Shown piece after piece: positions 34,400 to 46,474 of a DNA stretch of 64,000 nucleotides (position 1 is its first letter; every line of letters starts with the position of its first letter). The DNA lies in the NCBI GenBank assembly GCA_038277395.1, contig CM076190.1, forward strand, positions 135,060,372 through 135,124,371, read 5' to 3'. This DNA is from Dryocosmus kuriphilus. Lineage: Eukaryota > Arthropoda > Insecta > Hymenoptera > Cynipidae. Made by a program: the position numbers and the translations under genes. The notes beneath the pieces are model-generated. The model searched no databases, had not been told where the DNA came from, and saw nothing but the letters and a program-made list of their open reading frames with translations.

Positions 34400-37300
34400 G
34401 ATCCTTATTCGCTCGTTATTAAAAAGAATGGTATAATTGTTGTTATCTAGTTTTTACAGTATTACTTCTGGCCCTTTCCAGCGTGGTTCCAAAGTTGTAT
34501 TAGGTCATCTTATCGCAGACTGGGTGCAGTTGCTAGTGAAGATGGTAGATTGGCCTCCGTTCTGCCAAAAGTTGCTTGAAAAGGTGATATTACGATTCCT
34601 TCATGTTTGGTGGTATTGTAAGCAAAGGTGATGATTTTTATAACTTCATCTCATTCGTTTCGCGTTTCCTCTATGCATGTTTTGATGAGATTTAAGCGTA
34701 AAAGGTACGCTCTCTAAGCTACCATTGCTTTGCAGATGGTAAGTGATGGTTTTTATGTGTTTTATCTGGAAGAGATTTTCAAAATTTTGAATGAGTTCTG
34801 ATACAAAATTAGCTCCATGGCCAGTTAGGATATTTTCTGGAGCTCAGAATGTATAGATGAAATAATCTAATAGGCCTTCTATTATCGACTTACTTTCAGC
34901 ATTCTTGAGTGGGATAAGCATCAGGTATTTCGTTAGCTGGTCTTTTATGCTAAGTATATACTCGTTGCCTGAAGTAGTGGCAGGTAACGGACCGAATATA
35001 TCCATAGCTATTTTATCATTGGGGTCGACAGGCGTGTCGAGTATTATAGCTTCGGCTCTTCTTTTTATTCTGGTCGTCCTTTATAACTGGCATACCGAGC
35101 ATCTTTTTACAAACTTTAGCACATCGTTTTCCATTCTTTCCATTCACCCAATTGTCTTGCTTTGTCTATTGTTTTGTTCTTACTGAAGTGCTGGTTCATT
35201 ACAGAACCATAACAGAACATTCTTATGTCCTCTTTTCCTGCTGCCGTTAGTTCGGATTGAGGCGAATAACATACGTGAAAGTTGAAAGTTTCTTCTTGAT
35301 TGCTTAAGAAATTGAGTAATGTTTCCAACCAAATATTTTCTATGGTTGTACAGGTAGGATCAATGTAATGGAGGCGTACAATGCTTAATCGTCTATTTTT
35401 GAATTCAGTAATGATCTCCCGTAGTTTCGTTACCCATATCCTTTCGTCCTTTGGTGGGAGTATTTCTATGGTTTTTTCTTCAGAGTGTCTTTTTTGTATT
35501 TTTTTCCATAGTTTTCCTCCTGCGTTGGGTTTCTTTATTACTCTAGTGAGAGTTCTATTAGTCAACCAACGTAAATATACATGGAATAGATTTACGTCAT
35601 AGCTAAGATCTTCTTGTTCCCTTATTGGTGGAAATGCGGCAACATTTTGTTCCTCGCTTGGTTTTAGTTGATGGAAAGTTCCTGGTTCTAAATTTTTTGG
35701 TCTTTCATAAATATTTTCGTGTTCTATTACGAGTGGAGGACTGTTGAGATCCTCTCTTCTTACTGGAGGCTTCTTCTATGTCTGGCAGAAGATTCTCTAA
35801 ATCTTCAGTGTTTTTTCCACTCAGATCTAGAGCTACTTGTAGAGTCTCTTCTGTTTCTTGCAAAGGAAATAAACGCGATAAGCAACCCGCCACTTTATTT
35901 TCCTTTCCTTTAATATACTCTATTTCCTGATAAGTGATTCTTCTAATTGTAATCGCCAGCGTAGGAGCATAGAAGAGGAATATTTTACGTTGTGCAACCG
36001 CTTGAATGCTTGATAATCTGTTTGTATAATAAATACTCTTCCCAAGAGATACTGACGAAGCCGTTGAGTAGCCCATGCGATTGCTAGTAACTCTTTCTCA
36101 GTGGTAGTAATTTTGTTCTGCCACATTGAGGGTTCGTGATATGATGCAGCAAGGGTGTCCTTCTTTTGAGAGTACTCCTCCAAGACCCACATTCGATGCG
36201 TCAGTAGTTAGTGTAAATTCTTTATCATAATCTGGATGTCTCAATACGGGTGCTTCACAGAGTAATTCTTTCGGTTGTGCAAAGGCTTCATTATGTTTAT
36301 TCATCCAGGCAAATTCAACGTTATTTTTGTGAAATTCGTTAGCGGTTTAGCGATGTGAGAGAAATTTTTAATGAATTTACGGTAGTATCCGGCTAGTCCC
36401 AAGAATGACTGTATCTCAGTTACATTCCTTGGTTGCTTAAAATTTCATACAGCTTGTATTTTAGCTGGATTGGGCTTCACTCCTTCGGCTGTTATTAGGT
36501 GTCCTAAATATTCCAGTGCTGGTCATAAATATTCGCATTCATCTGGCTGTAGTTTTAGTCCTGTTCGCTGTAATCGTTCTAATAAGTGTTTTAAGTTCTT
36601 ATTGTGTTCTTGTAAAGTTCTGTCAAAAACGACAAATCATCCAAGTAGGCAAAGCAGTTTTTCCTACTAATCCCCTTAGTGCATTGTCCATCATGCGCTA
36701 GAAGGTGGCGGGTGCATTTTTCAATCCGAACAATATTCGTGCAAATTATAAATTGCCGTTGGGTATGGAGAAAACAGTATATTTTATAGAGTTTTCAGCC
36801 AGAGTGGTTTGGTGGAACCCGCTGCTTAGATCGAATGCGGAGAAAAATTTTGCTTCACCCAAGTGATTGAGTATATCATCGATGATGGATAAAGAGTAGG
36901 CATCTTGATCTGTGTCTTCGTTGATCTTCCGATAGTCAATATCTGTTCGCCATTTTTTCTTTCCTGAAGCATCTGCTTTCTTGGGCACGAACCATATAGG
37001 AGAATTGAAAGGACTATTGATTTCACGTGTAACTTTAAAAGGTTAACACCTTTCTTAAACAGATCATTCATCTGTTTTTCGAGTTCTCCCTTGTGACATT
37101 CAGGTGGTCTGTAGGATTTAATGCTGAAGATTTTGCCGGTTTTTAATACTATCTCATTTTCGGTTAAGGTCGTACACGGTAGTGGATCATTATCCAGAAT
37201 GTAAACGTCACTGTATAATGATATAATTTTGCATATTGTATCCGCTACTTGATCTTCTATATGATCTACTCTAGTTTTTGTTAAGAGATTCTTTATCCGG

Positions 37301-37960
37301 TTATTATGGGACTGTCGTACTAACTCTGTCTGTTTCTACTGTGATTTTTGTTATTCTATCAATTGGAGTTTAATTTGGTAATTTTATTTGGAGATATATT
37401 CACCGTCATCGATGAGAGGTATCTTTTTTGTCGATAATGAGGTGATTAGGTGTGATTGCATATCTATTGTATCTACAGAAGAAAGGTAATCCAATGATTC
37501 CATCTTCGGTTAACGGAAAATTATCTTCAACTATGTGAAATAAATGCTTTTCGTTGAAGTAATTCAGATAGATTGCCTCATTAGGCAGGTGTTTGTCATT
37601 TGCCATTAGAAAACCCTTTTTCATTTTAATTATCTTCACCTCTTGTCTGGGTATAGAGTTTCTTTTTATCAGATTGATGGAAGAACCTGAATCGACTAAA
37701 AGTCGGTAAGGTGTTCCGTCATGTTTTTTTCCAGGGACTATCTGTAATCGTCCATGGACAGCTGAAACTCTGCCGTATCCTCGTAGTGAGTCTGGTTGCT
37801 CATTTTTTCCTCCGTCATTTATTCGAAGAAGATCGTTTCCCAAACCTCCTGAATATTTCTTACTTGAGGAGGTCTGTTGCCATATTGACCTATTGAAAAA
37901 TTTGTATTCTTCGAGTAACATTAGGTTGCAAAGTGCCCTAGTTTGCCGCACGTGTGACAA
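34400..37960 (-). pseudogene. Gypsy pol: protease, reverse transcriptase, RNase H, integrase; broken
   Basis: From right to left on the minus strand: the aspartic protease motif LLVDSGSS (about 37700), RT blocks WRTDIDYRKINEDT and FFSAFDLSSGFHQ (36860-36960), the RT active site FAYLDD (about 36640), RNase H TTDASNVGLGGVLS (about 36210), and an integrase region (about 35560-34500) with a zinc-finger-like patch and MDIFGPLP-like core residues. Several stops and frame changes break the frame, e.g. around 36350 and 36460. These domains replicate and insert the element. Order protease-RT-RNase H-integrase is diagnostic of Ty3/Gypsy. Limits are approximate. Confidence 0.85.
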
Positions 37961-38980
37961 GTTTGTTTACTTTTTTCGAATGGTGCCCGTGAAAATGGTT
38001 GTGCGAGTGTTGATCCTAAGGCAGGAACGTTTGGTCTTTGCGTGAACTGCTTCATAGGCAGTGATACATTGGGACGTGTAGGTATTCTGAGTGGAAGGCC
38101 ATTTCGTGTGGGTATATTTGGTTGGGCTTCCCTCAGCCACATTTCCATTTCAATGGCGTTATTTTGTGCCGTTGTGAGGTCACTAGGTTTCTGCGCTTTC
38201 ACTTGAAGTCCTATTTCCCGCCTCAAGTTTAGTATGTACTTCTTTAGGCATTCTTCTTTTTCAATTTCTATTGCGAGGTTGCGTTTTGTCGGTCCGCTAT
38301 GGGAAGCTTGTACTGCATAATTTAGGTCGTTGAATATGGGTCTGAAATGCATTTTTAAATTCTGAGTAGTCTCTGTCAGTCCCTGTTTACAGCTATCAAT
38401 CTTGCTACGTAAAGAACTTATGGAACCCATTTGTTTTTAATTAGAACGTAATGCCTCATATAATTTGTTGAAATCTTGAATGCGGGTGTGCCTTATACAT
38501 TTTTCCGCTTGATGTGTGGTTTTTTCAGCTAAGATGAAATCAAATAATAATTCAGGTTGTGAGCACTTTTTTTGTGCTCTTCTTATTGTTTTTATGAAGT
38601 CTTCAGCTCCCATATTATCTTGTCCGCTTATTGGTTTGATTGAACGGATTAAATCTTTGGCAGAAATAGTATTTATTATTTGGGGTGTTTGGCTTAGGGT
38701 ATCAGTATTTTCTTTGTTTATTAATTGTGTGGTGCATCTAATTTCACCATTGACATTCGTGGGTAGTTTAGGTAGCAGAGTAGATGGTGTTAAGTGAAAG
38801 TAATCCTCGTCTTCTTTGGAACTGTCGGTGTCTATGTCATTAGCCCTTTCTAACGACTCTCCTTTTCAAATGGTTGTTAGTGGGTGTGACCTAGAATCTT
38901 GTTTGTAGCCGTTGTAACTGGGTATCCTATTTCCGTTTTCTAGCAGCTTATGCTGGGATGCCGTATTAGGAAGTTGCTTG
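37921..38980 (-). pseudogene. Gypsy gag with CCHC knuckle, interrupted
   Basis: The open part 38430-37921 (169 codons) is the C-terminal gag, with a CHTCGKLGH zinc-knuckle start at its end. The CX2CX4HX4C motif is completed by a Cys just after the terminal TAA, so the stop falls inside the knuckle. Upstream, after a stop near 38436, the same frame stays open through an acidic N-terminal part to about 38860. The protein would form the particle and bind RNA. Upstream limit and start are uncertain. Confidence 0.7.
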
Positions 38981-40043
38981 TATTTTTCTGCTTCATCATG
39001 TCGAACTTCTTTGTCGGTTTTGACATTGTGGACCAGCTGCTTGACCTAATTTTCCTATGTCCTGTATCCTATTTTCGTTATTTTCACCAGTATAGAGATA
39101 TTAAGTTTTATACGGGACAGTTTTGTCATTATTGTTTTTAACATTTGTTCCATTTTGTTGGGAATGGATGAATTTGTTCAAGACATGTTTTTTACTGCGG
39201 CAAAATTATTTTCTACTGTCGAGTTTTCGTCACTGTCTGTATCAGTCTGAGAGTTATAAATCTCCAAATTTTCCTATATTCGTTGAACGCCAGTTTGCTT
39301 AGAAAATAAATTATTTTGTGACGGGTGTTTTAGTGTCGCGTTTATTTTGTTGTGTGTTTATTACTTTGATATTCGCCGGCTAGTTGCTACAAACTAATCA
39401 GCCATGCCAGAGTACCGCAATAGTTTGTTGACGGTGAGATGTCTGGAGTGCAAGGACTATCTCAACATAAACCAATAAACTTGACACCTAGGAAAATAGA
39501 ATAAGTTTGAAGTCGATTTCCGTCGCCTTCCTCAGTCCACAAAGGGGGTTTAATCTCTTATTGGTTTAACTAAGTTCTAAATGTATTTTATGCTTACTTA
39601 TTCTTTGATTCTTCTAACTTGATAGTTGGTAGTAGCTGTGAAGATGGTAGATCCCTTTAGTTCCTAGAAGTTCCTTTCGCCTCTGGAATCTCCTTGCTTC
39701 TTCTTCTGAGGCTTACCGCCTTGTTTAGCACGCTCTATGTCTTGCCGTCTATGTGACGAGTCCACTTTTGCTTTTTTCGAGCTTTCAGTGCGGTAACTTT
39801 TCGTATCATAGGAGCTGCTCAGTTCACCCTCTAATAAATTACCTATTTACTGGCTTACTTTATCGGACTATGCCGTAACGATAGTCCGGAGTTTTTCTGT
39901 TTTCAGGAATCGTAATTCCTTATTTTGGATTAATTTCTTTACTTTCTTGGTTCTTTATATCAAGGATAGTGCAGACTTGACTCTAACGGGCGACCGTGGA
40001 AGCCGAGTCGTTTTGGAAATATCCTGGCAGGATCGACAGAAGA
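38981..40043 (-). other. Gypsy 5' leader and primer-binding region
   Basis: About 1 kb between gag and the 5' LTR with no frame worth calling. Just inside the LTR the minus strand reads CTGTCGATCCTGCCAGGAT, which resembles the complement of a tRNA 3' end (TGGCGA-type, possibly Arg) with one mismatch to the expected TGG. This is the likely primer-binding site. Confidence 0.4.
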
Positions 40044-40247
40044 TGTAATGGTTCAGAAATAATTAACAATTTGTTTTTAAAATTCACTGTACACAAAGTA
40101 CAATGTTGTCTTTATTTGAACCATCAAAGTACAAAATGAACAGTATAACTGACTTAATCTAGTCGCGATAGCGCTTATATAGTGCCCTTTCTAATGTTTA
40201 AGTGGGCCGTCCTAAAATTTAGGTGAGCCGTTAGTGACCTCGTTATA
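40044..40247 (-). repeat. 5' LTR (right), 204 bp
   Basis: Same length and order as 32285-32488, starting TATAACGAGG (TG mutated to TA) and ending CCATTACA in the minus-strand sense. CCCT follows at 40248-40251. Confidence 0.9.
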
Positions 40248-40251
40248 CCCT

Positions 40252-42484
40252 TGGCTGAATTAATTTGTTATTTCTTAATATATATTTTTTTCTTCGTTAT
40301 ACGTTGTCAGTAGAATCGTCGTTTTGGAATGCCGGCGTCGGTCGGACTCACTCGTCTGGTGTGTATTTTAAGCCTCTTTAAAATGTGAGTCCCTTTAGCG
40401 ACCAAATCTCTCGACCAGTTTCTTCATAATTCTCCCGACCTGGATGTAGCGATTAATCCCACCATGTTATAATTTTACGTGTTTCCGAACTAACTGTGAA
40501 TTCGACCCCATACTTGTTAATGAAATCAAATTGTAATTGTAACCTTTTTTGCTAGAGAACCTCCCGACCTATTCTCTCATGACTCTCTCTTCTTCTCATC
40601 TATATTCCGATGATTTTGTGTGTTATGCACCTACTTATTAAGTACTGAAGTTCAATTATATTTCCTTTAAGTCGCAATTTCCCTTTTACCCTGGCGCTAT
40701 TCGACCAACTTGTTCACGATCTTTCTTGACACTGATGTAATTTTCCGTCCCGTGATGTTTTGATTTAATGATTTTGCTGATATACCCTTGGCCTTTTTGT
40801 AAACAGGCAAATTGTAAATAGTCAAAAGCTTCATCTTCTTTAAGAAATCGAGGCTCAATTAATTTATGAATTTCCCTTGTTATTTTTCCCGTACCTTCCT
40901 TTTGGTAGTCCCTTCGAATCTCGTAACATTTATTTTTAGGACATTTATTGATATCTTCCTGTAACTATGTCGTTGTTAATGTCATTATTTACTTTGATTC
41001 TTTTAACACCTTTGAAATATGACTTCCTTTTGCGACCCTATGTCTGACCTGTTTTCTCTCTTGCCCTAGAGACCTTGATTTATTTCTCGACTCTTCGGTA
41101 TCTAAATTTCACCATTTTGTGTTCTTTCTTTGAGAGAAGTCTAGTAGGGAGATTATGTATTGCCTCTATCTTCGATTTTGTAGTAAGGTCCCGACCCGTC
41201 TAGCGTAATTACCCATTTATTATTGAACTATGTAAATCTTATAAGAGTCCCTTAAATTCTGTTATACTAGCGACCTCCCACCTTCCCCTTTTCTTTAGTA
41301 GGATCACTACAGTATTAGGCTGTCACTATTAATTATTGTAAATATTTAGACTTATTGGGTTGAATTGTTTGATATTATATTATTTGGTTAATTATTCTGA
41401 TCTCAATGCTTGTTATTCGTTAAATCCTCTATAATAAATTGTTAATTCATTTCGCATAACTTAATACAGTCTTGCCAAATATGTATTTGAACACTCCCCT
41501 CTTCTTTAAGGACTGAGCTAGATACGCATTTCCGGATTTATTTAGGCTTTTCGTGGGCCTTATCGTTTTAACATGTCGATGAATTATCGTTTCAATTTTT
41601 TTTAAAATCAGGAAGTATTTTGATTAATCAGGACTCGAATTCGGGGCTATAGACGATTAGCCTGGCGGGCCTTAGTTCGCCCATTGCCCGAAAAGCGTTC
41701 GAGTTTATATCGTTCTGAGTGTAAGTTTTTCTGGTTTCTTATCGCCTATAGTTTAGAATATTGTAGAGTTATTTGCGATTGCCTTTAGGAAGGCTAGCGC
41801 CCGGGCTATCGAATATCTTGTGTATTTATTTTTGTGCGAGGCCTTAAAAGACCAAATTTTATTTCTTAAATATGTATTTAAAAACAGTAAATATTTATGT
41901 AACTTTAGGAAAAGGCCTCGTCACAGTTTATAACAATTGTCTATAGCTGTATAAATTGTTGAATTGCAGTATCCTGAGCCCGGATATTATTCTTGAGATG
42001 AAAGGAATAATGAGCCCGCAGAAAATAAAAATGTTCTATGTTTCAAAAGGCGATATAATTGAATTTGTTTTTAGAAATTACTTAGAACAATGACAATTGT
42101 CCTTGCACAGCTTTATTTATGATAAATTATTACTTTTACATAATTCAACGGCGAAATAAGTATAAAAAATGCACTTAAACAATGAAAATACAGCCTGTTA
42201 TAGTTTTATCCATTAATTTGGTTATGACAAATAAAGAAATAAATAAATTCAATCTATAATGAAAATTTTCGTTTCCTGAGAGTACATTTATTAATTGTAT
42301 GTGTTTTGGAATAACTTTCAATTAACAAAACAAAATTGGTAGCACAAATATGGTGTTTTCTTGTTTTTCCACTTAAATAAATTATGTATGATACTATATT
42401 ATATATCATGTGTTTTAATATAATTAGGGAGAATCTCTAACATAGGGAGCAGACTCCCAATGACGAATCCCGTTTTTCACTAAA
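40252..42484. other. Spacer, possible remains of a larger insertion
   Basis: No gene seen. Two loosely similar segments near 40370 and 41000 (TTTGAAATATGA/TTTAAAATGTGA followed by CCCTTT/CTTTTGCGACC) suggest an old duplication. TGTGCGAGGCCTT at about 41834 pairs with AAGGCCTCGTCACA at about 41915. One further unit of the 142-bp repeat is at 41986. Confidence 0.3.
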
Positions 42485-42555
42485 AAAATGTTCAGTAAAA
42501 TTATTTCGTTGTTTTCCATCTACATTTCCTTTCTTTCTTAATTTATTAATACTAA

Positions 42556-43030
42556 TTATTGAATTTTTGGGCCAACTCCATTGTTGAAAGGTAAAATAGC
42601 AGTTTCTTCTTCGGACATTGGAGTAATTTTTCCACTTTGCATGACTTCGACTGGCCTGCGCTTATATAATACTGTATAAAATATTCTTAAAAAAACACCA
42701 TAAAAATTTAATTTTCCAACGATTACATCAGGTAATCTTACTAGTACCCTCGTAGTTAGGCTCATCGTATGAACGGGGCCACAATCTGGTTCTCCAAACC
42801 CTAGCCCTACACGAGCAAAGGCGGGAGTTTTCACTTCTTTTAATCTGATAACCAGAAGGAATAGGATATAGTTTATCAGGAGGAATAGGGTGTTTGTAAA
42901 TACGAGCGGTCATAGGAAGAGAAGTGTGTGGAGGGATAAAAGATCCGAAAACAGGGGGGGGGGGGGGGGGGGGTATATACTCGTAGAATGGCATAATATC
43001 ACGATCGCTACGAACTTCTCTTGAACTTGA
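42556..43030 (-). pseudogene. Unrecognised protein C-terminus in repeat A
   Basis: A first frame (from about 43030) reads REVRSDRDIMPFYEYIPPPP, where the poly-G run gives a proline tract, then SLPMTARIYKHPIPPDKLYP. Near 42840 it shifts by one base to VKTPAFARVGLGFGEPDCGP, MSLTTRVLVRLPDVI and a C-terminus TPMSEEETAILPFNNG ending at 42556. Copy 1 keeps only parts of both. I do not recognise the protein. The length variation at the poly-G run and the shift at 42840 mean the reading frame could differ from copy to copy. The conserved blocks between copies suggest it once coded. Confidence 0.4.
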
Positions 43031-43079
43031 TCCAGCAAGAAGAAATATGGAAATGGCTTATTTCAAATACTGAAAAAAA

Positions 43080-43235
43080 TTCCTCTCAAGCTGCGATTCG
43101 AACCCAGGCCTTCGGATTTCCGATCTGTTGCTCTTACCCGCCAATAGTGGGTAATAGTGGGTAAGAGCAATAGACGGCAATCTGAAGACCTAAGTTCGAG
43201 TCCCAGACGGAGAAGACTTTTTTCATGCGGCTTAG
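43080..43235. repeat. Inverted tRNA-like pair, copy 2
   Basis: Same head-to-head structure as 22640-22790, with left arm B-box-like GATTCGAACCC (minus GGGTTCGAATC) and right arm GTTCGAGTCCCAG; centre CCAATAGTGGGTAATAGTGG. Conserved in both copies of repeat A. Confidence 0.7.
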
Positions 43236-44325
43236 AATAAAAAACATTTTTGTTTGAACTAGTAGATCAAAAACTGTCATTTCATCGATTAAAGACCATA
43301 TTACTACTCTAGTAAGGAAATAGAACATCAAACTCTTTAATACTTAAAACTTATTTTCAATAAACCGGCTTGACTCCAATGTCAGATATAGTTTTTTCAG
43401 TTAATGGATCTTACAGTTCAAAATAGACTCTGACTTTATGAACGTTACTAAAATATATTTTACATTCTTTTTACAATTTTTAATTTAATGAATACTTTTA
43501 CGATTTTTAGAATTACTAACTAACGAGGGCGGAGTGAAAATGCTAAAATTAATGGAATGGCTTGTGGTTAGTGGAAAAAATTTGTGTTCTGGCATTTGTA
43601 AAAAGGAAAAAAATGAATAATTTTTTAAATCGGTTATTATCTTATATTGGGATCTTGCATTGGAAAATATAAATATTTTAAAATTCAAAGAAAATTTCTA
43701 TTGTTTCGAAAATTATGTCCAATCTGTTATGTACAATCGTCGCTAGTCAACCGTGATAAAAAATTGGAAATTATTATATAAATAATTAGCGTACCTAGAA
43801 AAATTTTCTTTGTGATTTTGGGATTTTGGAATTTGTGACATTTTCCACAATTTTGAGACCCTTTAAAAACAAAATCAAAATTTCCATAAAAGCGAACTAA
43901 TAGAGTGTTTCTTTGACTCAAACTTAAGAAATTTCAAGTTCTACATATATATTCAACTTTTTGTAATTTTTTTTTGCTATTCATTACCAAAAATTAGAGA
44001 CAAAAAAAATTGACATAATTTTCGAATCAGTAGGAAGGTTCTTAAAATTACAAAAAATTGGACTTTCAAATCTAGAAGTTATTAAGTGGTTTAATTTTTT
44101 TTTAATTTTATGGATGCTTACCCACTTCCCTTCATAAGCCGCAAACAATTCAATTAATTTTAACTTTCACTTCGCCCTATCGTTAACATTGCTAAAACAG
44201 TGCCATATTTTCGAGCAATACTGGGTGCAGTTGGTATATATCAATCACATATTAGAACTTATTTTCTTGCATCTGTTCGTAAAGACAACCAGAAATTATT
44301 TTCTTACATTTAAAAATTATTCGCT

Positions 44326-44523
44326 ATGGATTTAATAATACATTATGATATTAAATTATATTTACCATTACAATTATGGAAAACCGCTGATGTAAAGAAC
44401 AGACACCCAATAAAGATCCTCATTTTTCTTAAAATGGGAGAAACTAATCACAGAAAAGGTTTTTGTACAATAAAATTAAATGTTCTGATTTCATTAGATT
44501 ATAGGTATGATATACCAATTTAA
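44326..44523 (+). other. Small conserved frame in repeat A (unproven coding)
   Basis: 65 codons, MDLIIHYDIKLYLPLQL... ending LDYRYDIPI. Copy 1 (23886-24040) shares the first about 50 codons with few changes but is closed by a stop. Conservation between two copies may simply reflect recent repeat spread. Function unknown. Confidence 0.3.
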
Positions 44524-44585
44524 CAATTGATACCTCATTCGATCTTATAAAACTTTTAACAAATAATTGGTATGTTTTCTGTATC

Positions 44586-46165
44586 ATTTTAGAAGTCATT
44601 TTATTCAATAAAACAAAATAAGCCGAGGCGAAAGTTGTAACATTATTTAATTTTGGGGTCATTTGAGTCCTTTTATTACTTCCTTTCCGAATCGTGTCCC
44701 CGCGCTGAACTGAGATTTATAACGATTTATATTTCAAACTACTTGATATTTTTCCATTTTTCGAGTTCTGCCCCTTGCGGAATTTTGATTTTACGTGAGA
44801 TTTTACTTTTTTAGAGTTGATTTTAATAGCAAAGTCGCATCTGAGATTTCTCCAGCAATATTGAGAATTGCTAAAGATTTTATTCCGATTTGCATTTAAT
44901 GTGTCCTGTCCAACAATTCGAGTCCGATTGCACAAATCGGACCGAGGTCGGGTAGGACGTTGAAACTTGCCCTTACCACCCTATTATTTAATTTAACTAA
45001 CAACGAGACCCGGGAACAAGAACAAGTGCCCCCCCCCCCTATACGTGGTCTAATTTTCTTGCTATTTTTCAAACGGAGGTCCCGAAAGTGAAAGTAGGTT
45101 TTCATTAAAAATCCCTCGCTAATGTAGTTTTTCGTGGTTCTCAGTTCAACGTCAGCGGACGATTCAAAAAAAGGAAGTTTGCCAGCGCGGCGACTCATTG
45201 ATGTTCTGAAGTTTGAAATTTGCCCAAAAGAAAGATTGGTCAATACAAAAATTCGGGATTGTGGGATCCACAAGAGCGCAGTGGAGTTAACGTAGTTAGA
45301 TAATATGTGCGTGATGCAATTTGGTCTAGTCGCAGCAGTGAATTTGTGCGACTCTCTTAGAATTTTCCTTAAAATTCACAACATTTTTCCCCTATTTCCC
45401 GAAACATCCAGGATAAGCCCTTACTTGTGTTTTTCAAATTTTACTGATCAAGAGAACCTTCGTTTTGTCCGAGCTGAGGTGCTATGTCGGCACAAAATTC
45501 CAATTCGCTTTCCTACACCAAAATTCCACAATTCTTCAAGCAAGAATCCCTTAGTTGTCAGTGAAATGTTTTAAATGACTTAATTTGTGCTCAATGAAGT
45601 ACGCTCAGAAATCACGAATTCCATGCTGGACTTTGTTTCGCCATAGGTTTTCGTGACTTACAAAGCGCACAACGGGACTAAGTTCGAGTCAATAATTTTA
45701 TGACCTTTTGAATTGTAACGGCCTTGTTGGTTGAGCTCCATGCACTGGGCTTGGTTGAGGAACCAACAGAGGCTTTGCCAATTCAAAGATCGTTATTCTC
45801 TCGAACGGCGTCCTTACTGAAATCAAATTTGAAACACTTTTCAATTCGCCTTTCGCAATTGAAGTGATAGTTCTCGAGCCCCAGGTGGTGTTCCTGGTTG
45901 AGGGAGAACGCTCATTTCTACCAAGAGGAGAATTGGTATGCCTCACCCTTGACCTCAGTAGGTAACAAATTAAGGTTAATTCACTTTAAAAAAAAAAGCG
46001 GTTTACTTTAATCTCAGGAATCCTTTCTTTCCTTGAACTGATTTTACTTGCTTACTGAATTGAATAGCAGGTAATCCTGAATGTTCACTTATCTCGTATT
46101 CCAGACCCCGACAGTAAAGTGGCATCGACGATGCTTGGAGCCTCTCGTCATAGACCGCGCGAGAT
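44586..46165. other. Spacer left of Harbinger, nothing recognised
   Basis: About 1.6 kb, including a poly-C run near 45031-45039. Several frames of 80-125 codons exist on both strands without recognisable motifs. Confidence 0.3.
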
Positions 46166-46168
46166 TTA

Positions 46169-46185
46169 TGGCAGGTTTCTTCACC
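46169..46185. repeat. Harbinger left terminal inverted repeat
   Basis: TGGCAGGTTTCTTCACC; flanked on the left by TTA. Confidence 0.9.
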
Positions 46186-46474
46186 TCTAGATATCTGTCG
46201 GATAACTTTATCTGTAAGATATCTCCCAAAATCGGTTTTCTTCACCTCTGGATAGTAGGTATCTGGCAGATAAACTTATCCGGAACCGAAGTAGCGGATA
46301 TCTGCCAGATAGTGACCCCAGTGCCCCCCGTGTCATCATGAGAAACTATTGCGCTTCTATTGCTCGACATAACCAAAAAGACAGTACTGGCAGTAACATC
46401 CTCCCATAATAATCGGAATAAATACAAATATATGCGAATTGTTGTTACTTTTGTAAAAAAACGTGAAATTAAGA

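Larger units (their letters stand above)
32285..40247 (-). mobile_element. Ty3/Gypsy errantivirus-like provirus, decayed
   Basis: Two 204-bp LTRs flank about 7.5 kb on the minus strand: gag, pol and env in the order expected. The 4-base sequence CCCT flanks both ends (32281-32284 and 40248-40251), a typical target duplication. By eye the LTRs differ at about 27 of 204 positions (about 13%), so the insertion is old. All genes have stops or frameshifts, so it is not replication-competent. Confidence 0.92.
42485..44585. repeat. Dispersed repeat A, copy 2
   Basis: Second, longer copy of the 22320-24145 repeat. It retains the ~265-bp section missing from copy 1 and a longer poly-G run (20 G at 42954-42973 against 7 in copy 1). 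It contains the minus-strand frame pair at 42556-43030, the tRNA-like inverted pair (43085-43235) and a plus-strand 65-codon frame (44326-44523, MDLIIHYDIKLYLPLQL...). No terminal repeats were seen. Confidence 0.8.

Noticed and set aside
42556..43030. Densovirus-like capsid protein
   Set aside because: The proline-rich and GEPDCGP blocks gave a passing impression of a parvovirus capsid, but no diagnostic motif could be confirmed, so it is left as unrecognised.
44896..46245. Several 80-125-codon frames left of Harbinger
   Set aside because: No recognised motif, no shared reading frame across neighbours and no splice signals that join them.
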